Shown here: piece after piece, positions 36,364 to 47,618 of the stretch
Layout: every line of letters begins with the position of its first letter
Numbering within the stretch: position 1 is the first letter of the stretch
Assembly: GCA_020161365.1 (NCBI GenBank)
Contig: JAIUNU010000011.1
Location: 87,446 to 151,445 of the forward strand
Source: Pseudomonadota bacterium
Lineage (GTDB): Bacteria; Pseudomonadota; Alphaproteobacteria; Caulobacterales; Caulobacteraceae
Reading direction: 5' to 3'
Length of the DNA: 64,000 bases
Notes under the pieces: model-generated
The model's input: only the letters and a program-made list of their open reading frames with translations
The model's database searches: none
What the model was told of the DNA's origin: nothing
Translations under genes and position numbers: made by a program

Positions 36364-36447
36364 ATGGCTGATCTTCTCTACGGGGCGCTGGCGCTTGGCC
36401 TGTTCGCCCTGTTCGGGGCGTTCGTCGCCGCGCTGAGGCGCGTCTGA
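36364..36447 (+). CDS. 27-aa hydrophobic peptide upstream of kdpF
   Basis: ATG 36364 follows CAAGGAGGCCGTT, an excellent ribosome-binding site. The peptide MADLLYGALALGLFALFGAF then VAALRRV is one membrane helix ending in a basic tail. It stops three bases before the kdpF start. It is similar in size and layout to KdpF but lacks its RPDKF ending. The strong site and position argue that it is translated; it may stabilise the Kdp complex as KdpF does. No family can be cited. Confidence 0.6.
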   Translation: MADLLYGALALGLFALFGAFVAALRRV

Positions 36448-36449
36448 CG

Positions 36450-36536
36450 ATGCTCGTGAACATCCTGTGGGGCGCCGGCGCGATCGTGATCGCCGGCTAC
36501 ATGGTCGCGGCGATGCTGCGGCCCGACAAGTTCTGA
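36450..36536 (+). CDS. kdpF: KdpF, small subunit of the potassium-transporting ATPase
   Basis: 28 residues, MLVNILWGAGAIVIAGYMVAAML followed by the characteristic RPDKF end. KdpF is a single-helix peptide that stabilises KdpABC. Start is 3 bp after the preceding small ORF; 12 bp later kdpA begins. Confidence 0.88.
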   Translation: MLVNILWGAGAIVIAGYMVAAMLRPDKF

Positions 36537-36548
36537 CGGACCCCTTTC

Positions 36549-38261
36549 ATGACATGGCAAGGATGGGCGGAGATCGCCCTCACTCTCAGCCTGGCGGTCG
36601 CCATCGGGTGGCCGCTGGGCGTCTTTCTCTCGCGCGTGTGGAATGGGGAGAAGACCTTTCTCGCCCCCGTGATGCGCCCGGTCGAAACCCTTTTCTACAA
36701 GGCCTGCGGCGTTGATCCGACCAAGAGCCAGAGCTGGCACGCCTACGCCGTGGCGCTGCTGGCCTTCAATCTGGTCGGCTTCGTGCTCGTCTATGCGGTG
36801 CTGCGCCTGCAAGGCGTTCTGCCGCTGAACCCGCAGGGTTTCTCCGGCCTTTCGGGCCACCTGGCGTTCAACACCGCCTTCAGCTTCGTCACCAACACCA
36901 ACTGGCAGAGCTATGCAGGCGAAGCCACCATGTCGACGCTCAGCCAGATGCTGGTGCTGACGGTGCAGAACTTCGTCTCGGCCGCCACCGGCGCGACCGT
37001 GGCTGCGGCCCTGGCGCGGGCGTTCGTCGCCAATCGCGGCGAAGGCGTCGGCAACTTCTGGGCGGACCTGATCCGCACCACGCTCTATCTGCTGCTGCCG
37101 CTGGCCTTCGTGGTCGCGGTGGTGCTCGTGGCCCTGGGCCTGCCCCAGACCCTGGCCGCCGGCGTCACCGCCCATACGCTTGAAGGCGCCGAGCAGAAGA
37201 TCTCGCTCTACGCGGTGGCCTCCCAAGAGGCGATCAAGATGCTGGGCATCAACGGCGGCGGCATCTTCAACGCCAACTCGGCCCACCCGTTCGAGAACCC
37301 GACGCCGCTGACCAACCTGATCACGGCGGTTTCGATCAACACCCTGGGCTGGGCGGCCTTCTTCGCCTTCGGCCGCATGGTGCTGGCCAAGAAGGACGTT
37401 CGCGCCCTCATCATCGCCGCCTTCGTGCTGCTGTTCGCCGGCGCGGCGGGCGTCTATGCGACCGAGACCCAGGCCCCTCCGGCCCAGGTCGCGGCCAAGG
37501 TCGATACGTCGGTGAACATGGAGGGCAAGGAGGTCCGCTTCGGCGCGCCGGCCACAGCCGCCTGGGTCGCCATGACCACAGGGGCGTCCAACGGTTCGGT
37601 CAACGGCATGCACTCCAGCCTGATGCCCCTGGGCGGCGGGATCGCGATGTTCCTGATGCAGCTGGGCGAGATCCTGCCCGGCGGCATCGGTTCGGGCGTC
37701 GCGATCATGGTCGTCATGGCGCTGCTGTCGGTGTTCGTCGCCGGGCTGATGGTCGGCCGCACGCCGGAGTACCTGGGCAAGAAGGTCGAGGCGCGCGAGA
37801 TCCAGTTCTCGATCCTGGCGGTGGTGATCATTCCGCTGTCGATGCTGGGCTTCTCGGGGATCGCCGCCGTTTTGCCCGAGGCGCTGAAAGGCCTGATGCA
37901 CAGCGGGCCGCACGGCCTGTCGGAGATCCTCTACGCCTATGTCTCGGGCACGGCCAACAACGGCTCGGCCTTCGCGGGCCTCACCGCCAACGCGCCCTGG
38001 TGGAACGTGACGCTGGGGATCGCCATGGCGCTCGGCCGCTTCCTGCCGATCGTTGCGGTGCTGGCCATCGCCGGCAGCCTGGTCGCCAAGCCCAAGCTCG
38101 CGCCCACGGCCGGCACCCTGCCGACCGACGGCGGTCTCTTCATCGGCCTCCTGATCGGGGTGATCCTGATCCTGGGCGGCCTGCAATTCTTCCCCGCGAT
38201 GGCGCTGGGACCGATCGTCGAGCACTTCCAGGCGCTCGGCGCGGTCGCGGCCCTCCGCTGA
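36549..38261 (+). CDS. kdpA: KdpA, potassium-binding channel-like subunit
   Basis: 570 residues with about ten helices. Selectivity-filter-like regions are present: [59 protein letters not shown] and [12 protein letters not shown], the four pore loops of KdpA. Captures K+ with very high affinity and passes it to KdpB. Followed after 11 bp by kdpB. Confidence 0.96.
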   Translation: MTWQGWAEIALTLSLAVAIGWPLGVFLSRVWNGEKTFLAPVMRPVETLFYKACGVDPTKSQSWHAYAVALLAFNLVGFVLVYAVLRLQGVLPLNPQGFSGLSGHLAFNTAFSFVTNTNWQSYAGEATMSTLSQMLVLTVQNFVSAATGATVAAALARAFVANRGEGVGNFWADLIRTTLYLLLPLAFVVAVVLVALGLPQTLAAGVTAHTLEGAEQKISLYAVASQEAIKMLGINGGGIFNANSAHPFENPTPLTNLITAVSINTLGWAAFFAFGRMVLAKKDVRALIIAAFVLLFAGAAGVYATETQAPPAQVAAKVDTSVNMEGKEVRFGAPATAAWVAMTTGASNGSVNGMHSSLMPLGGGIAMFLMQLGEILPGGIGSGVAIMVVMALLSVFVAGLMVGRTPEYLGKKVEAREIQFSILAVVIIPLSMLGFSGIAAVLPEALKGLMHSGPHGLSEILYAYVSGTANNGSAFAGLTANAPWWNVTLGIAMALGRFLPIVAVLAIAGSLVAKPKLAPTAGTLPTDGGLFIGLLIGVILILGGLQFFPAMALGPIVEHFQALGAVAALR

Positions 38262-38272
38262 GTGGTGATCCC

Positions 38273-40333
<2,061 letters not shown>

Positions 40334-40360
40334 ACACGAGCCATCGGAGACTCATCCGTC

Positions 40361-40963
40361 ATGCTTTCTCAACTTCGGCCCGCCCTGGTCTCGATGGGCC
40401 TGTTCACCGCCCTGCTGGGCCTGGCCTATCCGCTGGCCGTCACGGGTGTCGCCCAGGCGGCCTTTCCCGCTCAGGCCAATGGCAGCCTGATCCGCGACGC
40501 GGGCGGCCGGATCATCGGTTCGGCCCTGATCGGCCAGGCCTTCGCCAAGCCGGAATACTTCCACGGCCGGCCCTCGGCGGCGGGCAATGGCTACGACGCC
40601 GCAGCATCCAGCGGCTCCAACATGGGCCCGCTGAACGACAAGCTGATCGACCGCGAGAAGACCGACGCGGCGGCTCTGCGAGCCGAGAACCCCGGCGTCG
40701 TCATTCCCGCCGACGCCGTCACCACCTCGGCATCGGGCCTGGATCCGGACATCTCGCCGGCCAACGCCCGCTTCCAGGCGCCGCGCGTCGCCAAGGCGCG
40801 GGGCGCGCCGGCGGCTGAGGTCGAGGCCCTGATCGAAGCCCAGGTCCAACAGCCCCTGCTGGGCTTCATCGGCCAGCCGCGCATCAATGTCCTGGCGCTG
40901 AACCGGGCGCTCGACGCCCGCTTCCCGATAATACCAGTAAGAAAGGCGGCTAGTGCCGGCTGA
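40361..40963 (+). CDS. kdpC: KdpC, accessory subunit
   Basis: 200 residues. N-terminal membrane helix (LVSMGLFTALLGLAYPLAVTGVAQAAFP), then the conserved IGSALIGQAFAKPEYFHGRPSAAGNGYDAAASSGSNMGPLN, ITTSASGLDPDISPANA and VNVLALNRALDAR-like end (INVLALNRALDARFP). Increases ATP affinity of KdpB. Its last 11 bases overlap the kdpD start. Confidence 0.95.
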   Translation: MLSQLRPALVSMGLFTALLGLAYPLAVTGVAQAAFPAQANGSLIRDAGGRIIGSALIGQAFAKPEYFHGRPSAAGNGYDAAASSGSNMGPLNDKLIDREKTDAAALRAENPGVVIPADAVTTSASGLDPDISPANARFQAPRVAKARGAPAAEVEALIEAQVQQPLLGFIGQPRINVLALNRALDARFPIIPVRKAASAG

Positions 40964-43631
40964 CGAACCGAAACGTCCGGACCCTGAGGCGCTCCTGGCC
41001 GCCGCGAACAAGGCGCGCCGGGGGCGCCTGAAGGTGTTTCTGGGCATGGCGCCCGGCGTGGGCAAGACCTACGAGATGCTGCGCGCCGCCCGTCGACGCA
41101 AGGCCGAGGGCGCCGACGTCCTGATCGGCGTCGTGGAGACCCACGGCCGTCGCGAGACCGAAAGCCTGCTGCGCGGCATGGAGGTCCTGCCCCGCAAGCC
41201 GATCGAGCATCGCGGCCGCGTCCAGATGGAGTTCGACATTGACGCGGCCCTGGCGCGCAAGCCGAAGATCCTGCTGGTCGACGAGTACGCCCACTCCAAC
41301 GCCATCGGCTCCCGCCATCCCAAGCGCTGGCAGGACGTCGAGGAGTTGCTGGCCGCCGGCGTCGATGTCTGGACGACCCTCAACGTCCAGCACCTGGAGA
41401 GCCTGGTCGACGTCGTCCAGCGCATCACCGGCGTGCGCCAGCGTGAGACGGTGCCCGACAGCGCCCTCTCTCGCGCCGACGCCATCGAGCTGGTGGACAT
41501 CACCCCCGACGAACTGCGCGAGCGGATGGCGGCCGGCAAGGTCTATGTGCCCGAGACCGCGCGCCTGGCGTCGGACAACTTCTTCAAGGTCGAGAACCTC
41601 ACCGCCCTGCGCGAGCTGGCGCTGCGTCGCGCGGCCCAGACCGTCGATGACCAGCTGGTCGCCACCATGCGCGAGAAGGGCGTCGAAGGCCCCTGGGCGG
41701 CGGGCGAACGGATCCTTGTCCTGGTGAGCGGCGACGCCATGGCGGCCACGCTGGTGCGGGCCGGCCGGCGCTTGTCGGACATGATGATGGACGCGCCTTG
41801 GACCGTCACCCATGTCGAGCGGACCGACCGGCCGCTGGCGCAGGATGGCGACGCGGCGCGCCTCCGAGAGGCCTACCGGCTGGCCGAGCAACTGGGCGGC
41901 GCGACCATCGCCCTCAGCGGCGGCGACATCGTCGAGACGGTGATGGCCTATGCGCGGCGCCACAACGTCACCCAGATCGTCATCGGCAAGGCGATCGAAA
42001 GCCGCTGGCGCGAGCTTTTGGGGCGGTCCTTGGCGAGCGCCCTGCTGCGAGAAGCCCGCGGCGTCGCGGTTCACGTCGTCACCGAGGCCGCGCCGGAGCG
42101 AAGGTCGCCCACGCCTGAGCCGTCCCGGCCCGATCGTTGGCGCGGCTACGCGGTCGGAGCCCTGTTCATCGCGGTCGCCACCCTGGCGGCCTGGGGCCTG
42201 GACGTGGCGTTCGATCGTGTCGATCTCGGCATGATCTTCCTGGCGGCCGTTCTGGCGGCGGGCGTCTTGCACGGCCTGCGCCCCGCGCTGGCGGCGGCGA
42301 CCGTGGCGTTCCTCGTCTACAACTATCTGTTCCTCGAACCCCGCTACAGTCTCGCCGTCGGCGCGCCCACGGACTTCATCACCCTGGTCGTGTTCTGGGC
42401 GGTCGCCCTGGCGTCGGGAGGGCTCGCCGGTCGGGTTCGCGAACAGGCCCTGGGCTCGCAGCGCCGGGCCGCCGCCGTCACCACCCTGCTGGCGGCCAGC
42501 CGGACGTTCTCCGCCGCCAGCGGCCGCGACGCCGTCGCCAAGGCCCTGGTCGAGCAGGTCTCAGCCGCCGCTGGCGCGCGCGCCGTCGTGCTTCTGCCGG
42601 AAGGAGAGGAAATCGCGGTCGCCCATGGCTCGCCAGAGCTCGCCGCGTTGGACGCCGCGCAGATGGCCGCCGCGCGCTGGTCCTGGGAAAAGGGTGAGGC
42701 CGCCGGCTTCGGGACCGGAACCCTGCCCCAGGCCCGATGGACGTTCTGGCCGCTGGACGGCGTCCGCGCCCGTACGGGCGTCGCTGGCCTGGCCGCGGGC
42801 GGCGCGCCGCTGGGGCCGGACCAGGAGCGCCTTGTTCTGGCCCTGCTGGAACAGGGCGCCGTCGCGCTCGAGCGCTCGCAGCTCGCGGCCGAGGCGGTCG
42901 AGACCGAGACGCTGCGCCGCGCCGACCGCTTCCGCTCGGCCCTGATGAACTCGGTCAGCCATGACCTGCGCACGCCGCTCTCAACAGTGCTGGGCGCTTC
43001 CACGACGCTGATCGACTATGGCGACAAGCTGGCCAAGCCGGTGCGCGAGGACCTGGTCGTCAGCATTCGCGAGGAGGCCGAACGGCTGAACCGCTACGTC
43101 GCCAACCTCCTGGATATGACCCGCATCGAAGGCGGCGCCCTGCGCTTGCGGACCGACTGGCTAGACGTCCGCGACGTCCTGAACGCCGCCGCCGACCGGG
43201 TGTCGCGCCGCCTGGACGGCCGGACTCTGACCCGGGACTTTCCTCGGGAGCTGTCCCTGGTCCAGGCCGATGCGAGCCTGCTCGAACAGGTCGTGGTCAA
43301 CGTGCTGGAGAACGCCATCGCCTACAGTCCGCCCGACGCGCGCATCGAAATGGCCGCCTATGAGGACCGCGGCAACGTCGTGATCAGCATCGAGGACGAA
43401 GGACGCGGCATCCCCACGTCGGAGCTGGAGCGGGTGTTCGACAAGTTCCGTCGCATGGAAGAGCCCAGCGACCGAAGCCAGGGCGCGGGCCTGGGCCTTT
43501 CGATCGCCAAGGGCTTCATCGATGCGCTGGGCGGGCGGATCGCCGCCGCCAGCCCCATCCACGACGGGAAGGGCACGCGGATCCTGATCAGCTTGCCCAA
43601 GGCGGTCGCGACGCCGCATCACCTGCTATGA
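40953..43631 (+). CDS. kdpD: KdpD, potassium-sensing histidine kinase
   Basis: 892 residues from GTG 40953, overlapping kdpC by 11 bp. Order: N-terminal KdpD domain with Walker A FLGMAPGVGKTYEML at about 30-44 and VGVVETHGR, a USP-like domain (about 245-370), four membrane helices (about 400-500), a GAF domain (about 520-640), then HisKA with SHDLRTPLSTVLGA and the ATPase domain (NVLENAIAYSPPDARI, DEGRGIP, GAGLGLSIAKGF). Sensing low K+ or turgor, it phosphorylates KdpE. Eight bp separate it from kdpE. Confidence 0.95.
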   Translation: MPADEPKRPDPEALLAAANKARRGRLKVFLGMAPGVGKTYEMLRAARRRKAEGADVLIGVVETHGRRETESLLRGMEVLPRKPIEHRGRVQMEFDIDAALARKPKILLVDEYAHSNAIGSRHPKRWQDVEELLAAGVDVWTTLNVQHLESLVDVVQRITGVRQRETVPDSALSRADAIELVDITPDELRERMAAGKVYVPETARLASDNFFKVENLTALRELALRRAAQTVDDQLVATMREKGVEGPWAAGERILVLVSGDAMAATLVRAGRRLSDMMMDAPWTVTHVERTDRPLAQDGDAARLREAYRLAEQLGGATIALSGGDIVETVMAYARRHNVTQIVIGKAIESRWRELLGRSLASALLREARGVAVHVVTEAAPERRSPTPEPSRPDRWRGYAVGALFIAVATLAAWGLDVAFDRVDLGMIFLAAVLAAGVLHGLRPALAAATVAFLVYNYLFLEPRYSLAVGAPTDFITLVVFWAVALASGGLAGRVREQALGSQRRAAAVTTLLAASRTFSAASGRDAVAKALVEQVSAAAGARAVVLLPEGEEIAVAHGSPELAALDAAQMAAARWSWEKGEAAGFGTGTLPQARWTFWPLDGVRARTGVAGLAAGGAPLGPDQERLVLALLEQGAVALERSQLAAEAVETETLRRADRFRSALMNSVSHDLRTPLSTVLGASTTLIDYGDKLAKPVREDLVVSIREEAERLNRYVANLLDMTRIEGGALRLRTDWLDVRDVLNAAADRVSRRLDGRTLTRDFPRELSLVQADASLLEQVVVNVLENAIAYSPPDARIEMAAYEDRGNVVISIEDEGRGIPTSELERVFDKFRRMEEPSDRSQGAGLGLSIAKGFIDALGGRIAAASPIHDGKGTRILISLPKAVATPHHLL

Positions 43632-43638
43632 CTCCCGC

Positions 43639-44337
43639 ATGAGCGCGCTTCGCCACCGCATCCTCGTCATCGACGACGAGCCGCAGATCCACCGCTTCCT
43701 GGGCCCTGCCCTGGATGCGGCCGGCTACGAACCCCTGCGCGCCGACAGCGGCCAGGAGGGCCTCCGCGGCATCGCCCTCTGGTCGCCCGACGCCGTCGTG
43801 CTGGATCTGGGCCTGCCCGACATGGACGGCAAGGACGTCCTGGAGAAGGCCAGAGCCTTCTATGAGGGACCAATCCTGATCCTCTCGGCGCGCGACCGCG
43901 AGATCGAGAAGATCGAGGCCCTGGATCGCGGGGCAAACGACTATATCGAAAAGCCCTTTGGGGTCGGAGAGCTTTTGGCGCGCCTGCGCGTGGCGCTGCG
44001 CCAGTCGGCGGCGCCGAAGAGGACCACGGGTCCGCTCACCTTCGGAGATGTCGTCATCGATCTGGACCTGCGCCTCGTGACCAAGGCTGGCAAGCCCGTA
44101 AAGCTGTCGCCCAAGGCGTTCGAACTTCTGGCGCGCTTGGCCATGTCGCCCGGCAAGGTGCTCACTCACAAGGAGCTCTTGGTGGGCGTGTGGGGGGCCG
44201 CGCACGCGCATGACACCCAGTATCTTAGGGTGTTCGTTGGACAACTCCGGCAGAAGCTTGAGGACAACCCGGCGCATCCTGGATTGATCCTGACAGAGCC
44301 CGGTGTGGGCTATCGCCTCCAAGGCGCGGCGGGCTAA
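43639..44337 (+). CDS. kdpE: KdpE, OmpR-family response regulator
   Basis: 232 residues. Receiver with acidic pair ILVIDDEPQ, phospho-acceptor Asp in AVVLDLGLPDMDGK and Lys of YIEKPFGVGEL; winged-helix DNA-binding domain (VKLSPKAFELLARLAMSPGKVLTHKELLVGVWG ... VGQLRQKLEDNPAHP ... GVGYRLQ). It activates kdp transcription when phosphorylated by KdpD; candidate sites lie at 36273-36323. Confidence 0.94.
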   Translation: MSALRHRILVIDDEPQIHRFLGPALDAAGYEPLRADSGQEGLRGIALWSPDAVVLDLGLPDMDGKDVLEKARAFYEGPILILSARDREIEKIEALDRGANDYIEKPFGVGELLARLRVALRQSAAPKRTTGPLTFGDVVIDLDLRLVTKAGKPVKLSPKAFELLARLAMSPGKVLTHKELLVGVWGAAHAHDTQYLRVFVGQLRQKLEDNPAHPGLILTEPGVGYRLQGAAG

Positions 44338-44422
44338 CGCCAGAATCTGGCTTTGACGTGCTATCGACGTCATGCTGGCAGGAACAGCGTTTGACCCTAT
44401 CTTTAAAATAGCCCCGCTATTC

Positions 44423-46054
44423 ATGGAGATCTGGGTGCAGCGACCGTTTTCCGCCCGCCTGACAGTGGCCTTTGCTTTGATGGCGGCCCTGGCGCTCGCG
44501 CAAGGCGGCCTTGCGGCCTGGATCGCCAACCGCGCCGAGAACCAAGTCCTAAGAGGGCGTGTGGCCGGTGATCTGCAAAGCACCTTCTGGGAGCTTTCCG
44601 CCACGAAGCAGCGCTTGCGCGCTTGGTCTCTGCGCGCCCTGATGGGCGCGCCGCACGCGCCGGGTGATGGAGAAATGCTCCGCCTGCGAATGTCTGACGC
44701 CATCGTGCGCCTGCAGGACCTCAGCGCGCGGGCCGAGCAGATGGACCGGGCCATGGGTATTCGGTCCAGCGAAAGCGCCCAGCGTGACGACGCCCTGAAA
44801 CTGCTGTCTCAAAGCGTCGTGGCTCTGCGTGAGCCGATCGCCGACATCAACCGCAGAGGCCCGACCCAGGACGCCTTGACGGCATGGGCGGCGATTGAGT
44901 CCGTCTTTGACAAGGGCGCCGGTCGCGATCTTCGGGAAATGTTGAACGAACGGATCCGAACCGAAGCCGATATCCTCAAGCGAACCCGCCAGGTCGCTGA
45001 TCTCTACCTGATGCGCGTGAAGGTGTTGAGTTGGTCCGCGGCAGGAACCCTTGGCCTGATGGCTATCGCTCTCGCGTTCTACTTCACGCGAGCGCTACGC
45101 CGCCCCCTGTCGGCGATGTCCGAAGGCGCGCGCGCGTTCGAGCAGGGGCGTCTGGATCACCGGATGCCAGAGGGCGGCTTTCTGGAGTTCTCGCGCCTGG
45201 GCGTCAGCATCAACCGCATGGCCGCCGAACTCTCGGCGCGGCGGGAGCAAGAGGCCGAACTGCGCGCGGGCCTGGAGGTCCAGGTCGCTACACGGACCAA
45301 AGAGCTGGAGGCCGCGCTCGGCGAACTGCGTCAGGTCGAGGCTCGGCGGCGTCAATTGCTCGGCGACATCAGCCACGAGCTGCGCACGCCCATGACCGCC
45401 ATTCGCGGCGAGGCGGAGGTGGCGCTTCGCGGCCGCAAGTCGCTGGACGACTATCGCGACGCCCTGCAGCGCATCACCCAGGCCTCCGGGCAGATGGGCA
45501 CGCTGATCGAGGACCTCCTGATGATGGCCCGTAGCGACGCCGAAATCCTGCATCTGAACCTGACCGAGGTGGACCCCCGCCAAGCGCTCGAAGAAGCGAT
45601 CGCGACGCTGTCGCCGATCGCCCATGTGCGCGAGGTGGAGCTCCAGGTCGCCATAGAAGACGCACCCGCTCGCGTCGCGGCGGACGGTCAGAGGTTGCAG
45701 CAGGTGATGGCGCTGCTGCTCGACAACGCCATCCGCTATTCGCATCCAGGCGGCGCCGTCGAGATTGTCGCGGGATCCGATGCGGCCATGCCGGACACCT
45801 GGCGGCTGGAGATCAAGGATCGCGGCATCGGCATCGCACCGTCTGATCTGGCGCATGTCTTCGAACGTGGATACCGGTCGGCCGCAGCACGCGCGCATCG
45901 CGCCGATGGGACCGGTCTAGGCCTGCCCATCGCCAAGGCGCTCACCGAACGCCAGGGCGGCGCCTTGCGGCTGGAAAGCGAGACGAACGAGGGCGTCAGG
46001 GCGATCCTGACCCTCCCCCGGACCGAAGCAGCGACGCCCGAAGGAGCTCTCTAG
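44423..46054 (+). CDS. Sensor histidine kinase with periplasmic domain
   Basis: 543 residues from ATG 44423; an in-frame ATG at 44372 would add 17 residues, and neither has an obvious ribosome-binding site. Helix 1 is about 10-32 (LTVAFALMAALALAQGGLAAW), a helical periplasmic sensor to about 200, helix 2 (WSAAGTLGLMAIALAFYF), then HAMP, a coiled coil (LRAGLEVQVATRTKELEAAL), and HisKA LLGDISHELRTPMTAIRGEAEVAL with the phospho-His. ATPase boxes: LLDNAIRYSHPGGAVEI, DRGIGIAP, DGTGLGLPIAKAL. Its stop abuts the ATG of the regulator, so they form one unit. Signal unknown. Confidence 0.92.
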   Translation: MEIWVQRPFSARLTVAFALMAALALAQGGLAAWIANRAENQVLRGRVAGDLQSTFWELSATKQRLRAWSLRALMGAPHAPGDGEMLRLRMSDAIVRLQDLSARAEQMDRAMGIRSSESAQRDDALKLLSQSVVALREPIADINRRGPTQDALTAWAAIESVFDKGAGRDLREMLNERIRTEADILKRTRQVADLYLMRVKVLSWSAAGTLGLMAIALAFYFTRALRRPLSAMSEGARAFEQGRLDHRMPEGGFLEFSRLGVSINRMAAELSARREQEAELRAGLEVQVATRTKELEAALGELRQVEARRRQLLGDISHELRTPMTAIRGEAEVALRGRKSLDDYRDALQRITQASGQMGTLIEDLLMMARSDAEILHLNLTEVDPRQALEEAIATLSPIAHVREVELQVAIEDAPARVAADGQRLQQVMALLLDNAIRYSHPGGAVEIVAGSDAAMPDTWRLEIKDRGIGIAPSDLAHVFERGYRSAAARAHRADGTGLGLPIAKALTERQGGALRLESETNEGVRAILTLPRTEAATPEGAL

Positions 46055-46783
46055 ATGCACATCCTGGTCGTCGAGGACGACACGCGCGTATCTGACTTCC
46101 TTGAGCGCGGCTTGAGGGCTGAAGGCTACAAGGTTCGGGTGGCCCGGGACGGGATCAGCGGCCTGGAAGCAGCCCGCGATCTGGACGCCATGCTGCGCGA
46201 ACTCGACCAGAGCGGCGTCATCCTGCTGGACCTCATGCTGCCCAAGATGACGGGCATGGAAGTCTGCCAGACCCTACGCGCCGCCGGCGTCATGACGCCC
46301 GTGCTAATGCTGACCGCCCTGGGGGCGGTTGACGACCGGGTCACGGGCCTGCGAACCGGCGCCGACGACTATCTCGTCAAACCGTTCTCCTTCGAGGAGT
46401 TGCTAGCGCGGATCGAAGCGCTGCTTCGACGGTCGCGCGAGCAGCGCGCGCCGACCGCCAAGACGATGCGGGTCGGCGCCGTCGAGCTCGACCGAGCGAC
46501 GATGCGCGTCTCGCGAGACGGCGAGGAGATCGTACTGACCGCCCGCGAGCTGGCGTTGCTTGAGCTTTTTCTGTCCTCACCGGGCCGCGTGCTGAGCCGC
46601 GAGCGCATCCTGTCGAATGTCTGGGGCGTGGACGAAGACCCGCTGACGAACGTGGTCGACGTCTATGTCCGCCGGCTCCGGGCCAAGATCGATCCGCCGA
46701 ACGCCGCGTCCTTCATCACGACGGTGCGGGGCCTCGGCTACAGACTGGAACCCGACCCGGCTCGCGCGCCCCTGAACGCTTGA
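46055..46783 (+). CDS. OmpR/PhoB-family response regulator
   Basis: 242 residues. MHILVVEDDTRVSDF, phospho-acceptor Asp in GVILLDLMLPKMTGMEV, KPFSFEELLARIEALLRR and a winged helix (LSSPGRVLSRERILSNVWG ... VDVYVRRLRAKIDPPN ... VRGLGYRLEP). The spacer between the DG turn and the Asp is a few residues longer than usual. Start codon directly follows the kinase stop. The conserved upstream block found before the ompW-like and NTF2-like units nearby is the natural candidate for its target. Confidence 0.92.
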   Translation: MHILVVEDDTRVSDFLERGLRAEGYKVRVARDGISGLEAARDLDAMLRELDQSGVILLDLMLPKMTGMEVCQTLRAAGVMTPVLMLTALGAVDDRVTGLRTGADDYLVKPFSFEELLARIEALLRRSREQRAPTAKTMRVGAVELDRATMRVSRDGEEIVLTARELALLELFLSSPGRVLSRERILSNVWGVDEDPLTNVVDVYVRRLRAKIDPPNAASFITTVRGLGYRLEPDPARAPLNA

Positions 46784-46798
46784 CGCTGTCGAAAAGAC

Positions 46799-46826
46799 GC
46801 CCGCGCGGCAGAGGGACCGCGCGGGC
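46799..46826 (-). terminator. Terminator of the NTF2-like gene
   Basis: On the minus strand GCCCGCGCGG, 8-base loop, CCGCGCGGGC, then GTCTTTTC. Ten perfect pairs. It lies in the 78-bp convergent gap and can also act on the regulator transcript from the other side. Confidence 0.7.
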
Positions 46827-46861
46827 AAAGACAAGGGGATTCAAAGAAGGGGTGTGGGGGA

Positions 46862-47428
46862 TTACTTCGCGGCGTAGGGCAGCGACGAGTGGTGAGCGAC
46901 GATGCGGATCGCGCCGTCGTCGGTCTTCTTGAAGGTCCAGGTCTTGTCGACCGTCGTCACCTTGCCGTTCTTGTCAGTCATCATGACGTTGCCAGTCGTG
47001 CTGGCGGTGTCGCCGTGGATCTGGACGGCGGCGTTCTTGATTTCGACCGAGCGCCAGCCCTGCAGCGCAAAGCCCTTGTCGTTCGGATAGTTCGGATCAC
47101 CACCGACGAAGTAAGCCAGGGCGCCGTCCTTGGTGGTGCGGAAGGTCTGCGGCGCCACGGTCAGGGTCGGCTTGAAAAGCACCGGACCCAGGTTGTAGCC
47201 GTAGGCCTTGTCGAGCACGGTGCTCGCCAGCGCCTTGGCCTTGGCGTGGCCGCCGGTCTCGTGTTCGCGAGCGATGGCGACCAGGGCCTCGCCCCAAGCC
47301 TTTTGAGCGGCCAGGACTTCGGCTTCCGTCAACGCGCCCGTGTAGGTCGTGCTCGCCCAGGCGGCCGGAGCGGTCGCGACCGCCGCAAGGAGCGCGCCAG
47401 CGGCGATTAGAGAGCGAGGGTTCATCAT
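46862..47428 (-). CDS. Secreted NTF2/SnoaL-like protein
   Basis: 188 residues. Signal peptide (SLIAAGALLAAVATAPAAWA). The mature part looks like an NTF2/ketosteroid-isomerase fold of the kind used for small-ligand binding: ALTEAEVLAAQKAWGEALVAIAREHETGGHAKAKALASTVLDKAYGY, VLFKPTLT, ALAYFVGGDPNYPND, and a C-terminal sheet (NAAVQIHGDTASTTGNVMMTDKNGKVTTVDKTWTFKKTDDGAIRIVAHHSS). Such proteins are sometimes mislabelled as a histidine-pathway enzyme, but no hisI motif is present. Behind one copy of the conserved upstream block. Confidence 0.8.
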   Translation of the reverse strand: MMNPRSLIAAGALLAAVATAPAAWASTTYTGALTEAEVLAAQKAWGEALVAIAREHETGGHAKAKALASTVLDKAYGYNLGPVLFKPTLTVAPQTFRTTKDGALAYFVGGDPNYPNDKGFALQGWRSVEIKNAAVQIHGDTASTTGNVMMTDKNGKVTTVDKTWTFKKTDDGAIRIVAHHSSLPYAAK

Positions 47429-47483
47429 CTTCTCCTGATCTGTTCGGCGCCAAACGCCGTGTCGTCAGGCATAGAGGGGGCAA

Positions 47484-47523
47484 GTGAACCTGAACTGTCG
47501 CGCGGATGAACGCCGGATTACAG
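47484..47523 (-). promoter_or_regulatory. Conserved 40-bp upstream block, copy A (NTF2-like gene)
   Basis: Minus strand begins CTGTAATCCGGCGTTCATC, four bases, CGACAG, then GTTCAC at positions 35-40. AATCC and CATCC sit 11 bp apart and GTTCA recurs 22 bp later, the spacing of OmpR-family direct repeats. The far end is 56 bp from the ATG at 47428. Matches copy B upstream of the ompW-like gene. Confidence 0.6.
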
Positions 47524-47541
47524 ACCCGTCGCTCTAAAGAG

Positions 47542-47574
47542 ACGAAAAAAGCCGCGCTTCTAAGGCGCGGCTTT
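47542..47574 (-). terminator. Terminator of the ompW-like/DUF2490/205-aa unit
   Basis: On the minus strand AAAGCCGCGC, 7-base loop, GCGCGGCTTT, then TTTCG; T tract is six bases. It lies 45 bp past the 205-aa gene stop and 19 bp before the upstream block of the next unit. Confidence 0.78.
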
Positions 47575-47618
47575 CTGACGTCTCAGCCTCTATATTTCCA
47601 GGGTTAGAGGCCGTTGGA

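Noticed and set aside
46862..47428. Secreted protein as a phosphoribosyl-AMP cyclohydrolase
   Set aside because: No hisI motifs; true hisI is at 27554-27973. The protein has a signal peptide and NTF2-like features.
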